Assembly: GCF_037975245.1 (NCBI RefSeq)
Contig: NC_092563.1
Coordinates: 11,313,001 to 11,377,000, forward strand
DNA length: 64,000 nt
Direction of reading: 5' to 3'
DNA from: Apostichopus japonicus
Lineage: Eukaryota > Echinodermata > Holothuroidea > Aspidochirotida > Stichopodidae
Shown piece after piece: positions 13,659 through 28,250 of this stretch (position 1 is the first letter of the stretch; each line of letters begins with the position of its first letter). The notes under the pieces are model-generated. The model was not told where the DNA came from. It searched no databases and worked only from the letters and a program-made list of their open reading frames with translations. The position numbers and the translations under genes are program-made.

Positions 13659-14519
13659 TGTGCGGAAACAATCAATCGAATATGCAGTACCGAACAATCG
13701 AATGTGCCGTACCGAACAATCGAATGTGCGGTACCGAACAATAGAATGTCCGGTACCGAAAAAATATGAATGTGCGGTACCGATCAATCGAATGTGCGGT
13801 ACCGAACAATCGAATGTCCGGTACCGAAAAAAATGAATGTTCGGTACCGATCAATCGAATGTGCGATACCGAAAAATCGAATGTGCGGTACCGTTCGATC
13901 GAATGTTCGGTACCGATCAATCGAATGTTCGGTACCGATCAATCGAATGTTCGGTACCGATAAATCGAATGTGCGATACCGAAAAATCGAATGTACGGTA
14001 CCGATCAATCGAATGTGCGGTACCGAACATTCGAATGTGCCGTACCGAACTCTCGGATGTGCAGTACCGATCAATCGAATGTGCGGTACCGGTAATATGA
14101 ATGTGCGGTACCGATCGATCGAATGTGCGGTACCGATCAATCGAATGTGCGGTACCGAACATTCGAATGTGCCGTAACGAACTCTCGGATGTGCGGTACC
14201 GATCAATCGAATGTGCGGTACCGGTAAAATGAATGTGCGGTACCGATCAATCGAATGGGCGGTACCGATCAATCGAATGGTCGGTACCGATAAATCGAAT
14301 GTGCGGTACCGATCAATTGAATGTGCGGTACCGATAATTCGAATGTTCGGTACCGATCAATCGAATGTGCGGTACCGATAAATCGAATGTGCGGTACCGA
14401 TCAATCGAATGTGCGGTACCGATCAATCGAATCTGCGGTACCGAACATTCGAATGTGCCGTACCGAACTCTCGGATGTGCAGTACCGATCAATCGAATGG
14501 GCGGTACCGATCAATCGAA
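12798..14519 (+). repeat. 861-bp tandem duplication
   Basis: Two adjacent copies, 12798-13658 and 13659-14519, joined at a monomer reading GTGCGGAAACAATC. The copies appear nearly identical, including the shared GATCAATTGAATG variant near 13455 and 14316. The segment corresponds to about 3696-4556 near the window start, where it is present once, so the second copy arose after the 9102-bp duplication. Confidence 0.85.
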
Positions 14520-14662
14520 TGGTCGGTACCGATCAATCGAATGTGCGGTACCGGTAAAATGAATGTGCGGTACCGATCGATCGAATGTAAGGTACCGATC
14601 AATCGAATGTTCGGTACCGATCAATCGAATGTGCGGTACCGATAAATCGAATGTGCGGTACC

Positions 14663-17600
14663 GATCAATCGAATCTGCGGTACCGAACATTCGAATGTGC
14701 CGTACCGAACTCTCGGATGTGCAGTACCGATCAATCGAATGTGCGGTACCGGTAATATGAATGTGCGGTACCGATCGATCGAATGTAAGGTACAGATCAA
14801 TCGAATGTTCGGTACCGATCAATCGAATGTGCGGTACCGATAAATCGAATGTGCGGTACCGATCAATCGAATGTGCGGTACCGATCAATCGAAAGTGTGG
14901 TACTGATCAATCGAATGTGCGGTACCGATCAATCGAATGTGCGGTACCGATAAATCGAATGTGCGGTACCGATTAATCGAATGTTCGGTACCGATCAATC
15001 AAATGTGCGGTACCGATAAATCGAATGTTCAGTACCGATAAAATGAATGTGCGGAACCGATTAATGGAATGTGCGGTACTGATCAATCGAATATGCGGTA
15101 TTGGTCAATCGAATGTTCGGTACCGATCAATCTAATGTACGGTCCTGATCAATCGAATGTGCGGTACTAATCAATAGAATATGCGGTACCGATCAATCGA
15201 ATGTGCGGTACCGATCGATCGAATGTGCGGTACCGATCAATCGAATGTGCGGTACCGAACAATCGATTATCCGGAACCGAAAAAAATGAATGTGCGGTAC
15301 CGATCAATCGAATGTGCGATACCGAAAAATCGAATCTCCGGTTCCGATAAAATTGATGTGCGGTACCGATCGATCGAATATGCGGTACCGATATATCGAA
15401 TGTGCGGTACCGATTAATCGAACGTTCGGTAACTATCAATCGAATGTCCGATAACGATCAATCGAATGTTCGGTACCGATCAATCGAATGTGCGATACCG
15501 AAAAATCGAATGTGCGGTACCGATCAATCGAATGTGCGGTACCGAACATTCGAATGTGCCGTACCGAACTCTCGGATGTGCGGTACCGATCAATCGAATG
15601 TGCGGTACCGGTAAAATGAATGTGCGGTACCGATCAATCGAATGGGCGGTACCGATCAATCGAATGTTCGGTACCGATAAATCGAATGTGCGGTACCGAT
15701 CAATCGAATGTGCGGTACCGATAATTCGAATGTTCGGTACCGATCAATCGAATGTGCGGTACCGATCAATCGAATTTGCGGTACCGATCAATCGAATGTG
15801 CGGTACCGATCGATCGAATGTGCGGTACAGATTAATCGAATGTTCGGTACCGATCAATCAAATGTGCAGTACCGATAAATCGAATGTGCAGTACCGATAA
15901 AATGAATGTGCGGAACCGATCAATGGAATATGCGGTACTGACCAATCGAATATGCGGTACCGATCAATCGAATGTGCGATACCGAAAAATCGAATCTCCG
16001 GTACCGATAAAATTGATGTGCGGTACCGATCGATCGACTGTGCGGTACCGATCAATCGAATGTGCGGTCCCGATCAATCGAATGTGCGGAAACAATCAAT
16101 CGAATATGCAGTACCGAACAATCGAATGTGCCGTACCGAACAATCGAATGTGCGGTACCGAACAATAGAATGTCCGGTACCGAAAAAATATGAATGTGCG
16201 GTACCGATCAATCGAATGTGCGGTACCGAACAATCGAATGTCCGGTACCGAAAAAAATGAATGTTCGGTACCGATCAATCGAATGTGCGATACCGAAAAA
16301 TCGAATGTGTGGTACCGTTCGATCGAATGTAAGGTACCGATCAATCGAATGTTCGGTACCGATCAATCGAATGTAAGGTACCGATAAATCGAATGTGCGA
16401 TACCGAAAAATCGAATGTACGGTACCGATCAATCGAATGTGCGGTACCGAACATTCGAATATGCCGTACCGAACTCTCGGATGTGCAGTACCGATCAATC
16501 GAATGTGCGGTACCGGTAAAATGAATGTGCGGTACCGATCGATCGAATGTTCGGTACCGATCAATCGAATGTTCGGTACCGATCAATCGAATGTGCGGTA
16601 CCGATAAATCGAATGTGCGGTACCGATCAATCGAATCTGCGGTACCGAACATTCGAATGTGCCGTACCGAACTCTCGGATGTGCAGTACCGATCAATCGA
16701 ATGTGCGGTACCGGTAATATGAATGTGCGGTACCGATCGATCGAATGTAAGGTACAGATCAATCGAATGTTCGGTACCGATCAATCGAATGTGCGGTACC
16801 GATCAATCGAATGTGCGGTACCGATCAATCGAAAGTGTGGTACCGATCAATCGAATGTGCGGTACCGATCAATCGAATGTGCGGTACCGATAAATCGAAT
16901 GTGCGGTACCGATTAATCGAATGTTCGGTACCGATCAATCAAATGTGCGGTACTGATCAATCGAATATGCGGTATTGGTCAATCGAATGTTCGGTACCGA
17001 TCAATCTAATGTACGGTCCTGATCAATCGAATGTGCGGTACCAATCAATCGAATATGCGGTACCGATCAATCGAATCTGCGGTACCGAACATTCGAATGT
17101 GCCGTACCGAACTCTCGGATGTGCAGTACCGATCAATCGAATGTGCGGTACCGGTAATATGAATGTGCGGTACCGATCGATCGAATGTAAGGTACAGATC
17201 AATCGAATGTTCGGTACCGATCAATCGAATGTGCGGTACCGATAAATCGAATGTGCGGTACCGATCAATCGAATGTGCGGTACCGATCAATCGAAAGTGT
17301 GGTACTGATCAATCGAATGTGCGGTACCGATCAATCGAATGTGCGGTACCGATAAATCGAATGTGCGGTACCGATTAATCGAATGTTCGGTACCGATCAA
17401 TCAAATGTGCGGTACCGATAAATCGAATGTTCAGTACCGATAAAATGAATGTGCGGAACCGATTAATGGAATGTGCGGTACTGATCAATCGAATATGCGG
17501 TATTGGTCAATCGAATGTTCGGTACCGATCAATCTAATGTACGGTCCTGATCAATCGAATGTGCGGTACTAATCAATAGAATATGCGGTACCGATCAATC

Positions 17601-19476
17601 GAATGTGCGGTACCGATCGATCGAATGTGCGGTACCGATCAATCGAATGTGCGGTACCGAACAATCGATTATCCGGAACCGAAAAAAATGAATGTGCGGT
17701 ACCGATCAATCGAATGTGCGATACCGAAAAATCGAATCTCCGGTTCCGATAAAATTGATGTGCGGTACCGATCGATCGAATATGCGGTACCGATATATCG
17801 AATGTGCGGTACCGATTAATCGAACGTTCGGTAACTATCAATCGAATGTCCGATAACGATCAATCGAATGTTCGGTACCGATCAATCGAATGTGCGATAC
17901 CGAAAAATCGAATGTGCGGTACCGATCAATCGAATGTGCGGTACCGAACATTCGAATGTGCCGTACCGAACTCTCGGATGTGCGGTACCGATCAATCGAA
18001 TGTGCGGTACCGGTAAAATGAATGTGCGGTACCGATCAATCGAATGGGCGGTACCGATCAATCGAATGTTCGGTACCGATAAATCGAATGTGCGGTACCG
18101 ATCAATCGAATGTGCGGTACCGATAATTCGAATGTTCGGTACCGATCAATCGAATGTGCGGTACCGATCAATCGAATTTGCGGTACCGATCAATCGAATG
18201 TGCGGTACCGATCGATCGAATGTGCGGTACAGATTAATCGAATGTTCGGTACCGATCAATCAAATGTGCAGTACCGATAAATCGAATGTGCAGTACCGAT
18301 AAAATGAATGTGCGGAACCGATCAATGGAATATGCGGTACTGACCAATCGAATATGCGGTACCGATCAATCGAATGTGCGATACCGAAAAATCGAATCTC
18401 CGGTACCGATAAAATTGATGTGCGGTACCGATCGATCGACTGTGCGGTACCGATCAATCGAATGTGCGGTCCCGATCAATCGAATGTGCGGAAACAATCA
18501 ATCGAATATGCAGTACCGAACAATCGAATGTGCCGTACCGAACAATCGAATGTGCGGTACCGAACAATAGAATGTCCGGTACCGAAAAAATATGAATGTG
18601 CGGTACCGATCAATCGAATGTGCGGTACCGAACAATCGAATGTCCGGTACCGAAAAAAATGAATGTTCGGTACCGATCAATCGAATGTGCGATACCGAAA
18701 AATCGAATGTGTGGTACCGTTCGATCGAATGTAAGGTACCGATCAATCGAATGTTCGGTACCGATCAATCGAATGTAAGGTACCGATAAATCGAATGTGC
18801 GATACCGAAAAATCGAATGTACGGTACCGATCAATCGAATGTGCGGTACCGAACATTCGAATGTGCCGTACCGAACTCTCGGATGTGCAGTACCGATCAA
18901 TCGAATGTGCGGTACCGGTAAAATGAATGTGCGGTACCGATCGATCGAATGTTCGGTACCGATCAATCGAATGTTCGGTACCGATCAATCGAATGTGCGG
19001 TACCGATAAATCGAATGTGCGGTACCGATCAATCGAATCTGCGGTACCGAACATTCGAATGTGCCGTACCGAACTCTCGGATGTGCAGTACCGATCAATC
19101 GAATGTGCGGTACCGGTAATATGAATGTGCGGTACCGATCGATCGAATGTAAGGTACAGATCAATCGAATGTTCGGTACCGATCAATCGAATGTGCGGTA
19201 CCGATCAATCGAATGTGCGGTACCGATCAATCGAAAGTGTGGTACCGATCAATCGAATGTGCGGTACCGATCAATCGAATGTGCGGTACCGATAAATCGA
19301 ATGTGCGGTACCGATTAATCGAATGTTCGGTACCGATCAATCAAATGTGCGGTACTGATCAATCGAATATGCGGTATTGGTCAATCGAATGTTCGGTACC
19401 GATCAATCTAATGTACGGTCCTGATCAATCGAATGTGCGGTACCAATCAATCGAATATGCGGTACCGATCAATCGA
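14663..19476 (+). repeat. 2402-bp tandem duplication
   Basis: Copy 1 is about 14663-17064 and copy 2 about 17065-19476, with constant spacing of 2402 bp and almost no visible difference. One private change is GAATATGCCG near 16458 versus GAATGTGCCG near 18860. The period is 109 monomers plus 4 bases. Such a long near-perfect tandem block indicates recent unequal exchange or replication slippage, or an assembly artefact. Confidence 0.85.
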
Positions 19477-21110
19477 ATGTGCGGTACCGATCGATCGAAT
19501 GTGCGGTACCGATCAATCGAATGTGCGGTACCGAACAATCGATTATCCGGAACCGAAAAAAATGAATGTGCGGTACCGATCAATCGAATGTGCGATACCG
19601 AAAAATCGAATCTCCGGTTCCGATAAAATTGATGTGCGGTACCGATCGATCGAATATGCGGTACCGATATATCGAATGTGCGGTACCGATTAATCGAACG
19701 TTCGGTAACTATCAATCGAATGTCCGATAACGATCAATCGAATGTTCGGTACCGATCAATCGAATGTGCGATACCGAAAAATCGAATGTGCGGTACCGAT
19801 CAATCGAATGTGCGGTACCGAACATTCGAATGTGCCGTACCGAACTCTCGGATGTGCGGTACCGATCAATCGAATGTGCGGTACCGGTAAAATGAATGTG
19901 CGGTACCGATCAATCGAATGGGCGGTACCGATCAATCGAATGTTCGGTACCGATAAATCGAATGTGCGGTACCGATCAATCGAATGTGCGGTACCGATAA
20001 TTCGAATGTTCGGTACCGATCAATCGAATGTGCGGTACCGATCAATCGAATTTGCGGTACCGATCAATCGAATGTGCGGTACCGATCGATCGAATGTGCG
20101 GTATAGATTAATCGAATGTTCGGTACCGATCATCAAATGTGCAGTACCGATAAATCGAATGTGCAGTACCGATAAAATGAATGTGCGGAACCGATCAATG
20201 GAATATGCGGTACTGACCAATCGAATATGCGGTACCGATCAATCGAATGTGCGATACCGAAAAATCGAATCTCCGGTACCGATAAAATTGATGTGCGGTA
20301 CCGATCGATCGACTGTGCGGTACCGATCAATCGAATGTGCGGTCCCGATCAATCGAATGTGCGGAAACAATCAATCGAATATGCAGTACCGAACAATCGA
20401 ATGTGCCGTACCGAACAATCGAATGTGCGGTACCGAACAATAGAATGTCCGGTACCGAAAAAATATGAATGTGCGGTACCGATCGATCGAATGTGCGGTA
20501 CCGATCAATCGAATGTGCGGTACCGAACAATCGAATGTCCGGTACCGAAAAAAATGAATGTGCGGTACCGATCAATCGAATGTGCGATACCGAAAAATCG
20601 AATGTGCGGTACCGTTCGATCGAATGTTCGGTACCGATCAATCGAATGTGCGGTACCGATAAATCGAATGTGCGATACCGAAAAATCGAATGTACGGTAC
20701 CGATCAATCGAATGTGCGGTACCGAACATTCGAATGTGCCGTACCGAACTCTCGGATGTGCAGTACCGATCAATCGAATGTGCGGTACCGGTAAAATGAA
20801 TGTGCGGTACCGATCGATCGAATGTAAGGTACCGATCAATCGAATGTTCGGTACCGATCAATCGAATGTGCGGTACCGATAAATCGAATGTGCGGTACCG
20901 ATCAATCGAATCTGCGGTACCGAACATTCGAATGTGCCGTACCGAACTCTCGGATGTGCAGTACCGATCAATCGAATGTGCGGTACCGGTAATATGAATG
21001 TGCGGTACCGATCGATCGAATGTAAGGTACAGATCAATCGAATGTTCGGTACCGATCAATCGAATGTGCGGTACCGATCAATCGAATGTGCGGTACCGAT
21101 CAATCGAATG
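19430..21110 (+). repeat. Segmental duplication, partner 24098-25779
   Basis: Matches about 24098-25779 at offset 4668, then 4669 after a single-base deletion at about 20131 (GATCATCAAATG in place of GATCAATCAAATG). Monomer order, including A-tract monomers and the AACATTCGAATGT/ACTCTCGG pair, is preserved. Confidence 0.8.
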
Positions 21111-21619
21111 TGCGGTACCGATCAATCGAAAGTGTGGTACCGATCAATCGAATGTGCGGTACCGAACATTCGAATGTGCCGTACCGAACTCTCGGATGTG
21201 CAGTACCGATCAATCGAATGTGCGGTACCGGTAAAATGAATGTTCGGTACCGATCGATCGAATGTAAGGTACCGATCAATCGAATGTTCGGTACCGATCA
21301 ATCGAATGTGCGGTACCGATAAATCGAATGTGCGGTACCGATCAATCGAATCTGCGGTACCGAACATTCGAATGTGCCGTACCGAACTCTCGGATGTGCA
21401 GTACCGATCAATCGAATGTGCGGTACCGGTAATATGAATGTGCGGTACCGATCGATCGAATGTAAGGTACAGATCAATCGAATGTTCGGTACCGATCAAT
21501 CGAATGTGCGGTACCGATCAATCGAATGTGCGGAACCGATCAATCGAATGTGCGGTACCGATCAATCGAAAGTGTGGTACTGATCAATCGAATGTGCGGT
21601 ACCGATCAATCGAATGTGC

Positions 21620-22903
21620 GGTACCGATAAATCGAATGTGCGGTACCGATCAATCGAATGTGCGGTACCGATCAATCGAAAGTGTGGTACTGATCAATCG
21701 AATGTGCGGTACCGATCAATAGAATGTTCGATCCCGATCAATTAAATGTTCGGTACCGATCAATAGAATATTCGGCACCGATAAATCGAATGTGCGGTAC
21801 CGATCAATCGAATGTGCGGTACCGATAATTCGAATGTTCGGTACCGATCAATCGAATGTGCGGTACCGATCAATCGAATTTGCGGTACCGATCAATCGAA
21901 TGTGCGGTACCGATCGATCGAATGTGCGGTTCCGATTAATCGAATGTTCGGTACCGATCAATCAAATGTGCAGTACCGAACAATCGAATGTGCAGTACCG
22001 ATAAAATGAATGTGCGGAACCGATCAATGGAATATGCGGTACTGATCAATCCAATATGCGGTATTGATCAATCGAATATTCGGTACCGATCAATCTAATG
22101 TACGGTCCCGATCAATCGAATGTGCAGTACCGATCAATCGAATATGCGGTACCGATCGATCGAATGTAAGGTACCGATCAATCCAATGTTCGGTACCGAT
22201 CAATCGAATGTGCGGTACCGATAAATCGAATGTGCGGTACCGATCAATCGAATGTGCGGTACCGATCAATCGAAAGTGTGGTACTGATCAATCGAATGTG
22301 CGGTACCGATCAATAGAATGTTCGATCCCGATCAATTAAATGTTCGGTACCGATCAATCGAATATTCGGCACCGATAAATCGAATGTGCGGTACCGATCA
22401 ATCGAATGTGCGGTACCGATAATTCGAATGTTCGGTACCGATCAATCGAATGTGCGGTACCGATCAATCGAATTTGCGGTACCGATCAATCGAATGTGCG
22501 GTACCGATCGATCGAATGTGCGGTTCCGATTAATCGAATGTTCGGTACCGATCAATCAAATGTGCAGTACCGAACAATCGAATGTGCAGTACCGATAAAA
22601 TGAATGTGCGGAACCGATCAATGGAATATGCGGTACTGATCAATCCAATATGCGGTATTGATCAATCGAATATTCGGTACCGATCAATCTAATGTACGGT
22701 CCCGATCAATCGAATGTGCAGTACCGATCAATCGAATATGCGGTACCGATCGATCGAATGTGCGGTACCGATCAATCCAATGTTCGGTACCGATCAATCG
22801 AATGTGCGGTACGGATAAATCGAATGTGCGGTACCGATCAATCGAATGTGCGGTACCGATCAATCGAAAGTGTGGTACTGATCAATCGAATGTGCGGTAC
22901 CGA
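21620..22903 (+). repeat. 594-bp higher-order repeat (27-mer), tandem
   Basis: Two adjacent copies with period exactly 594 bp, or 27 monomers (for example GATCAATAGAATGTTCG at 21715 and 22309), and the start of a third at about 22904. This is the cleanest higher-order unit in the window because it has no phase-shifting indel. The same 27-mer recurs as a pair near 29870-31010 (period again 594) and singly near 28260-28850. Distinctive members are GATCCCGATCAATTAAATG, GATCAATCCAATATGC and GGTATTGATC. Confidence 0.85.
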
Positions 22904-24889
22904 TCAATCGAATGTTCGATCCCGATCAATTAAAGTTCGGTACCGATCAATCGAATATTCGGCACCGATAAATCGAATGTGCGGTACCGATCAATCGAAT
23001 GTGCGGTAACGATAATTCGAATGTTCGGTACCGATCAATCGGATGTGCGGTACCAATCAATCGAATGTGCGGTAACGATAATTCGAATGTTCGGTACCGA
23101 TCAATCGAATGTGCGGTACCAATCAATCGAATATGCGGTACCGATCAATCGAATGTGCGATACCGAAAAATCGAATCTCCGGTACCGATAAAATTGATGT
23201 GCGGTACCGATCGATCGAGTGTGCGGTACCGATAAATCGAATGTGCGGAAACAATCAATCGAATATGCAGTACCGAACAATCGAATGTGCCGTACCGAAC
23301 AATCGAATGTGCGGTACCGAACAATAGAATGTCCGGTACCGAAAAAAATGAATTTACGGTACCGATCGATCGAATGTGCGGTACCGATCAATCGAATGTG
23401 CGGTACCGAACAATCGAATGTCCGGTACAGAAAAAAATGAATGTGCGGTACCGATCAATCGAATGTGCGGTACCGATCGATCGAATGTAAGGTACCGAAA
23501 AATCGAATGTTAGGTACCGTTCGATCGAATGTAAGGTACCGATCAATCGAATGTTCGGTACCGATCAATCGAATGTGCGGTACCGATAAATCGAATGTGC
23601 GGTACCGATCAATCGAATCTGCGGTACCGAACATTCGAATGTGCCGTACCGAACTCTCGGATGTGCAGTACCGATCAATCGAATGTGCGGTACCGGTAAT
23701 ATGAATGTGCGGTACCGATCGATCGAATGTAAGGTACAGATCAATCGAATGTTCGGTACCGATCAATCGAATGTGCGGTACCGATAAATCGAATGTGCGG
23801 TACCGATCAATCGAATGTGCGGTACCGATCAATCGAAAGTGTGGTACTGATCAATCGAATGTGCGGTACCGATCAATCGAATGTGCGGTACCGATAAATC
23901 GAATGTGCGGTACCGATTAATCGAATGTTCGGTACCGATCAATCAAATGTGCGGTACCGATAAATCGAATGTTCAGTACCGATAAAATGAATGTGCGGAA
24001 CCGATTAATGGAATGTGCGGTACTGATCAATCGAATATGCGGTATTGGTCAATCGAATGTTCGGTACCGATCAATCTAATGTACGGTCCTGATCAATCGA
24101 ATGTGCGGTACCAATCAATCGAATATGCGGTACCGATCAATCGAATGTGCGGTACCGATCGATCGAATGTGCGGTACCGATCAATCGAATGTGCGGTACC
24201 GAACAATCGATTATCCGGAACCGAAAAAAATGAATGTGCGGTACCGATCAATCGAATGTGCGATACCGAAAAATCGAATCTCCGGTTCCGATAAAATTGA
24301 TGTGCGGTACCGATCGATCGAATATGCGGTACCGATATATCGAATGTGCGGTACCGATTAATCGAACGTTCGGTAACTATCAATCGAATGTCCGATAACG
24401 ATCAATCGAATGTTCGGTACCGATCAATCGAATGTGCGATACCGAAAAATCGAATGTGCGGTACCGATCAATCGAATGTGCGGTACCGAACATTCGAATG
24501 TGCCGTACCGAACTCTCGGATGTGCGGTACCGATCAATCGAATGTGCGGTACCGGTAAAATGAATGTGCGGTACCGATCAATCGAATGGGCGGTACCGAT
24601 CAATCGAATGTTCGGTACCGATAAATCGAATGTGCGGTACCGATCAATCGAATGTGCGGTACCGATAATTCGAATGTTCGGTACCGATCAATCGAATGTG
24701 CGGTACCGATCAATCGAATTTGCGGTACCGATCAATCGAATGTGCGGTACCGATCGATCGAATGTGCGGTACAGATTAATCGAATGTTCGGTACCGATCA
24801 ATCAAATGTGCAGTACCGATAAATCGAATGTGCAGTACCGATAAAATGAATGTGCGGAACCGATCAATGGAATATGCGGTACTGACCAA

Positions 24890-27800
24890 TCGAATATGCG
24901 GTACCGATCAATCGAATGTGCGATACCGAAAAATCGAATCTCCGGTACCGATAAAATTGATGTGCGGTACCGATCGATCGACTGTGCGGTACCGATCAAT
25001 CGAATGTGCGGTCCCGATCAATCGAATGTGCGGAAACAATCAATCGAATATGCAGAACCGAACAATCGAATGTGCCGTACCGAACAATCGAATGTGCGGT
25101 ACCGAACAATAGAATGTCCGGTACCGAAAAAATATGAATGTGCGGTACCGATCGATCGAATGTGCGGTACCGATCAATCGAATGTGCGGTACCGAACAAT
25201 CGAATGTCCGGTACCGAAAAAAATGAATGTGCGGTACCGATCAATCGAATGTGCGATACCGAAAAATCGAATGTGCGGTACCGTTCGATCGAATGTTCGG
25301 TACCGATCAATCGAATGTGCGGTACCGATAAATCGAACGTGCGATACCGAAAAATCGAATGTACGGTACCGATCAATCGAATGTGCGGTACCGAACATTC
25401 GAATGTGCCGTACCGAACTCTCGGATGTGCAGTACCGATCAATCGAATGTGCGGTACCGGTAAAATGAATGTGCGGTACCGATCGATCGAATGTAAGGTA
25501 CCGATCAATCGAATGTTCGGTACCGATCAATCGAATGTGCGGTACCGATAAATCGAATGTGCGGTACCGATCAATCGAATCTGCGGTACCGAACATTCGA
25601 ATGTGCCGTACCGAACTCTCGGATGTGCAGTACCGATCAATCGAATGTGCGGTACCGGTAATATGAATGTGCGGTACCGATCGATCGAATGTAAGGTACA
25701 GATCAATCGAATGTTCGGTACCGATCAATCGAATGTGCGGTACCGATCAATCGAATGTGCGGTACCGATCAATCGAATGTGCGGTACCGATCAATCGAAA
25801 GTGTGGTACTGATCAATCGAATGTGCGGTACCGATCAATCGAATGTGCGGTACCGATAAATCGAATGTGCGGTACCGATCAATCGAATGTGCGGTACCGA
25901 TCAATCGAAAGTGTGGTACTGATCAATCGAATGTGCGGTACCGATCAATAGAATGTTCGATCCCGATCAATTAAATGTTCGGTACCGATCAATCGAATAT
26001 TCGGCACCGATAAATCGAATGTGCGGTACCGATCAATCGAATGTGCGGTACCGATAATTCGAATGTTCGGTACCGATCAATCGAATGTGCGGTACCGATC
26101 AATCGAATTTGCGGTACCGATCAATCGAATGTGCGGTACCGATCGATCGAATGTGCGGTTCCGATTAATCGAATGTTCGGTACCGGTAAAATGAATGTGC
26201 GGTACCGATCGATCGAATGTAAGGTACCGATCAATCGAATGTTCGGTACCGATCAATCGAATGTGCGGTACCGATAAATCGAATGTGCGGTACCGATCAA
26301 TCGAATGTGCGGTACCGAACATTCGAATGTGCCGTACCGAACTCTCGGATGTGCAGTACCGATCAATCGAATGTGCGGTACCGGTAATATGAATGTGCGG
26401 TACCGATCGATCGAATGTAAGGTACAGATCAATCGAATGTTCGGTACCGATCAATCGAATATTCGGCACCGATAAATCGAATGTGCGGTACCGATCAATC
26501 GAATGTGCGGTACCGATAATTCGAATGTTCGGTACCGATCAATCGAATGTGCGGTAGCGATCAATCGAATTTGCGGTACCGATCAATCGAATGTGCGGTA
26601 CCGATCGATCGAATGTGCGGTTCAGATTAATCGAATGTTCGGTACCGATCAATCAAATGTGCAGTACCGATAAATCGAATGTGCAGTACCGATAAAATGA
26701 ATGTGCGGAACCGATCAATGGAATATGCGGTACTGATCAATCCAATATGCGGTATTGATCAATCGAATGTTCGGTACCGATCAATCTAATGTACGGTCCC
26801 GATCAATCGAATGTGCAGTACTGATCAATCGAATATGCGGTACCGATCGATCGAATGTAAGGTACCGATCAATCGAATGTTCGGTACCGATCAATCGAAT
26901 GTGCGGTACGGATAAATCGAATGTGCGGTACCGATCAATCGAATGTGCGGTACCCATCAATCGAATGTGTGGTACTGATCAATCGAATGTGCGGGACCGA
27001 TCAATCGAATGTGCGGTACCGATAAATCGAATGTGCGGTACCGATCAATCGAATGTGCGGTACCGATCAATCGAAAGTGTGGTACTGATCAATCGAATGT
27101 GCGGTACCGATCAATCGAAAGTGTGGTACTGATCAATCGAATGTGCGGTACCGATCAATCGAATGTTCGATCCCGATCAATTAAATGTTCGGTACCGATC
27201 AATCGAATATGCGGTACCGATCAATCGAATGTGCGATACCGAAAAATCGAATCTCCGGTACCGATAAAATTGATGTGCGGTACCGATCGATCGACTGTGC
27301 GGTACCGATCAATCGAATGTGCGGTCCCGATCAATCGAATGTGCGGAAACAATCAATCGAATATGCAGTACCGAACAATCGAATGTGCCGTACCGAACAA
27401 TCGAATGTGCGGTACCGAACAATAGAATGTCCGGTACCGAAAAAATATGAATGTGCGGTACCGATCGATCGAATGTGCGGTACCGATCAATCGAATGTGC
27501 GGTACCGAACAATCGAATGTCCGGTACCGAAAAAAATGAATGTGCGGTACCGATCAATCGAATGTGCGATACCGAAAAATCGAATGTGCGGTACCGTTCG
27601 ATCGAATGTTCGGTACCGATCAATCGAATGTGCGGTACCGATAAATCGAATGTGCGATACCGAAAAATCGAATGTACGGTACCGATCAATCGAATGTGCG
27701 GTACCGAACATTCGAATGTGCCGTACCGAACTCTCGGATGTGCAGTACCGATCAATCGAATGTGCGGTACCGGTAAAATGAATGTGCGGTACCGATCGAT

Positions 27801-28250
27801 CGAATGTAAGGTACCGATCAATCGAATGTTCGGGACCGATCAATCGAATGTGCGGTACCGATAAATCGAATGTGCGGTACCGATCAATCGAATCTGCGGT
27901 ACCGAACATTCGAATGTGCCGTACCGAACTCTCGGATGTGCAGTACCGATCAATCGAATGTGCGGTACCGGTAATATGAATGTGCGGTACCGATCGATCG
28001 AATGTAAGGTACAGATCAATCGAATGTTCGGTACCGATCAATCGAATGTGCGGTACCGATCAATCGAATGTGCGGTACCGATCAATCGAATGTGCGGTAC
28101 CGATCAATCGAAAGTGTGGTACTGATCAATCGAATGTGCGGTACCGATCAATCGAATGTGCGGTACCGATAAATCGAATGTGCGGTACCGATCAATCGAA
28201 TGTGCGGTACCGATCAATCGAAAGTGTGGTACTGATCAATCGAATGTGCG
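24890..28250 (+). repeat. 2313-bp spaced duplication
   Basis: The segment about 24890-25945 recurs at about 27203-28258 with constant offset 2313. It starts with the GATACCGAAAAATCG / CTCCGG / ATAAAATTGATG module and runs through the AACATTCGAATGT pairs. A private change in the second copy is TTCGGGACCG near 27831. Confidence 0.75.

Noticed and set aside
20505-21059. Long reverse-strand ORFs (up to 184 codons)
   Set aside because: They occur only where GATCGATCG, AACATTCG and GGTAAAATG variants happen to remove the consensus reverse TGA. They have no independent coding features.
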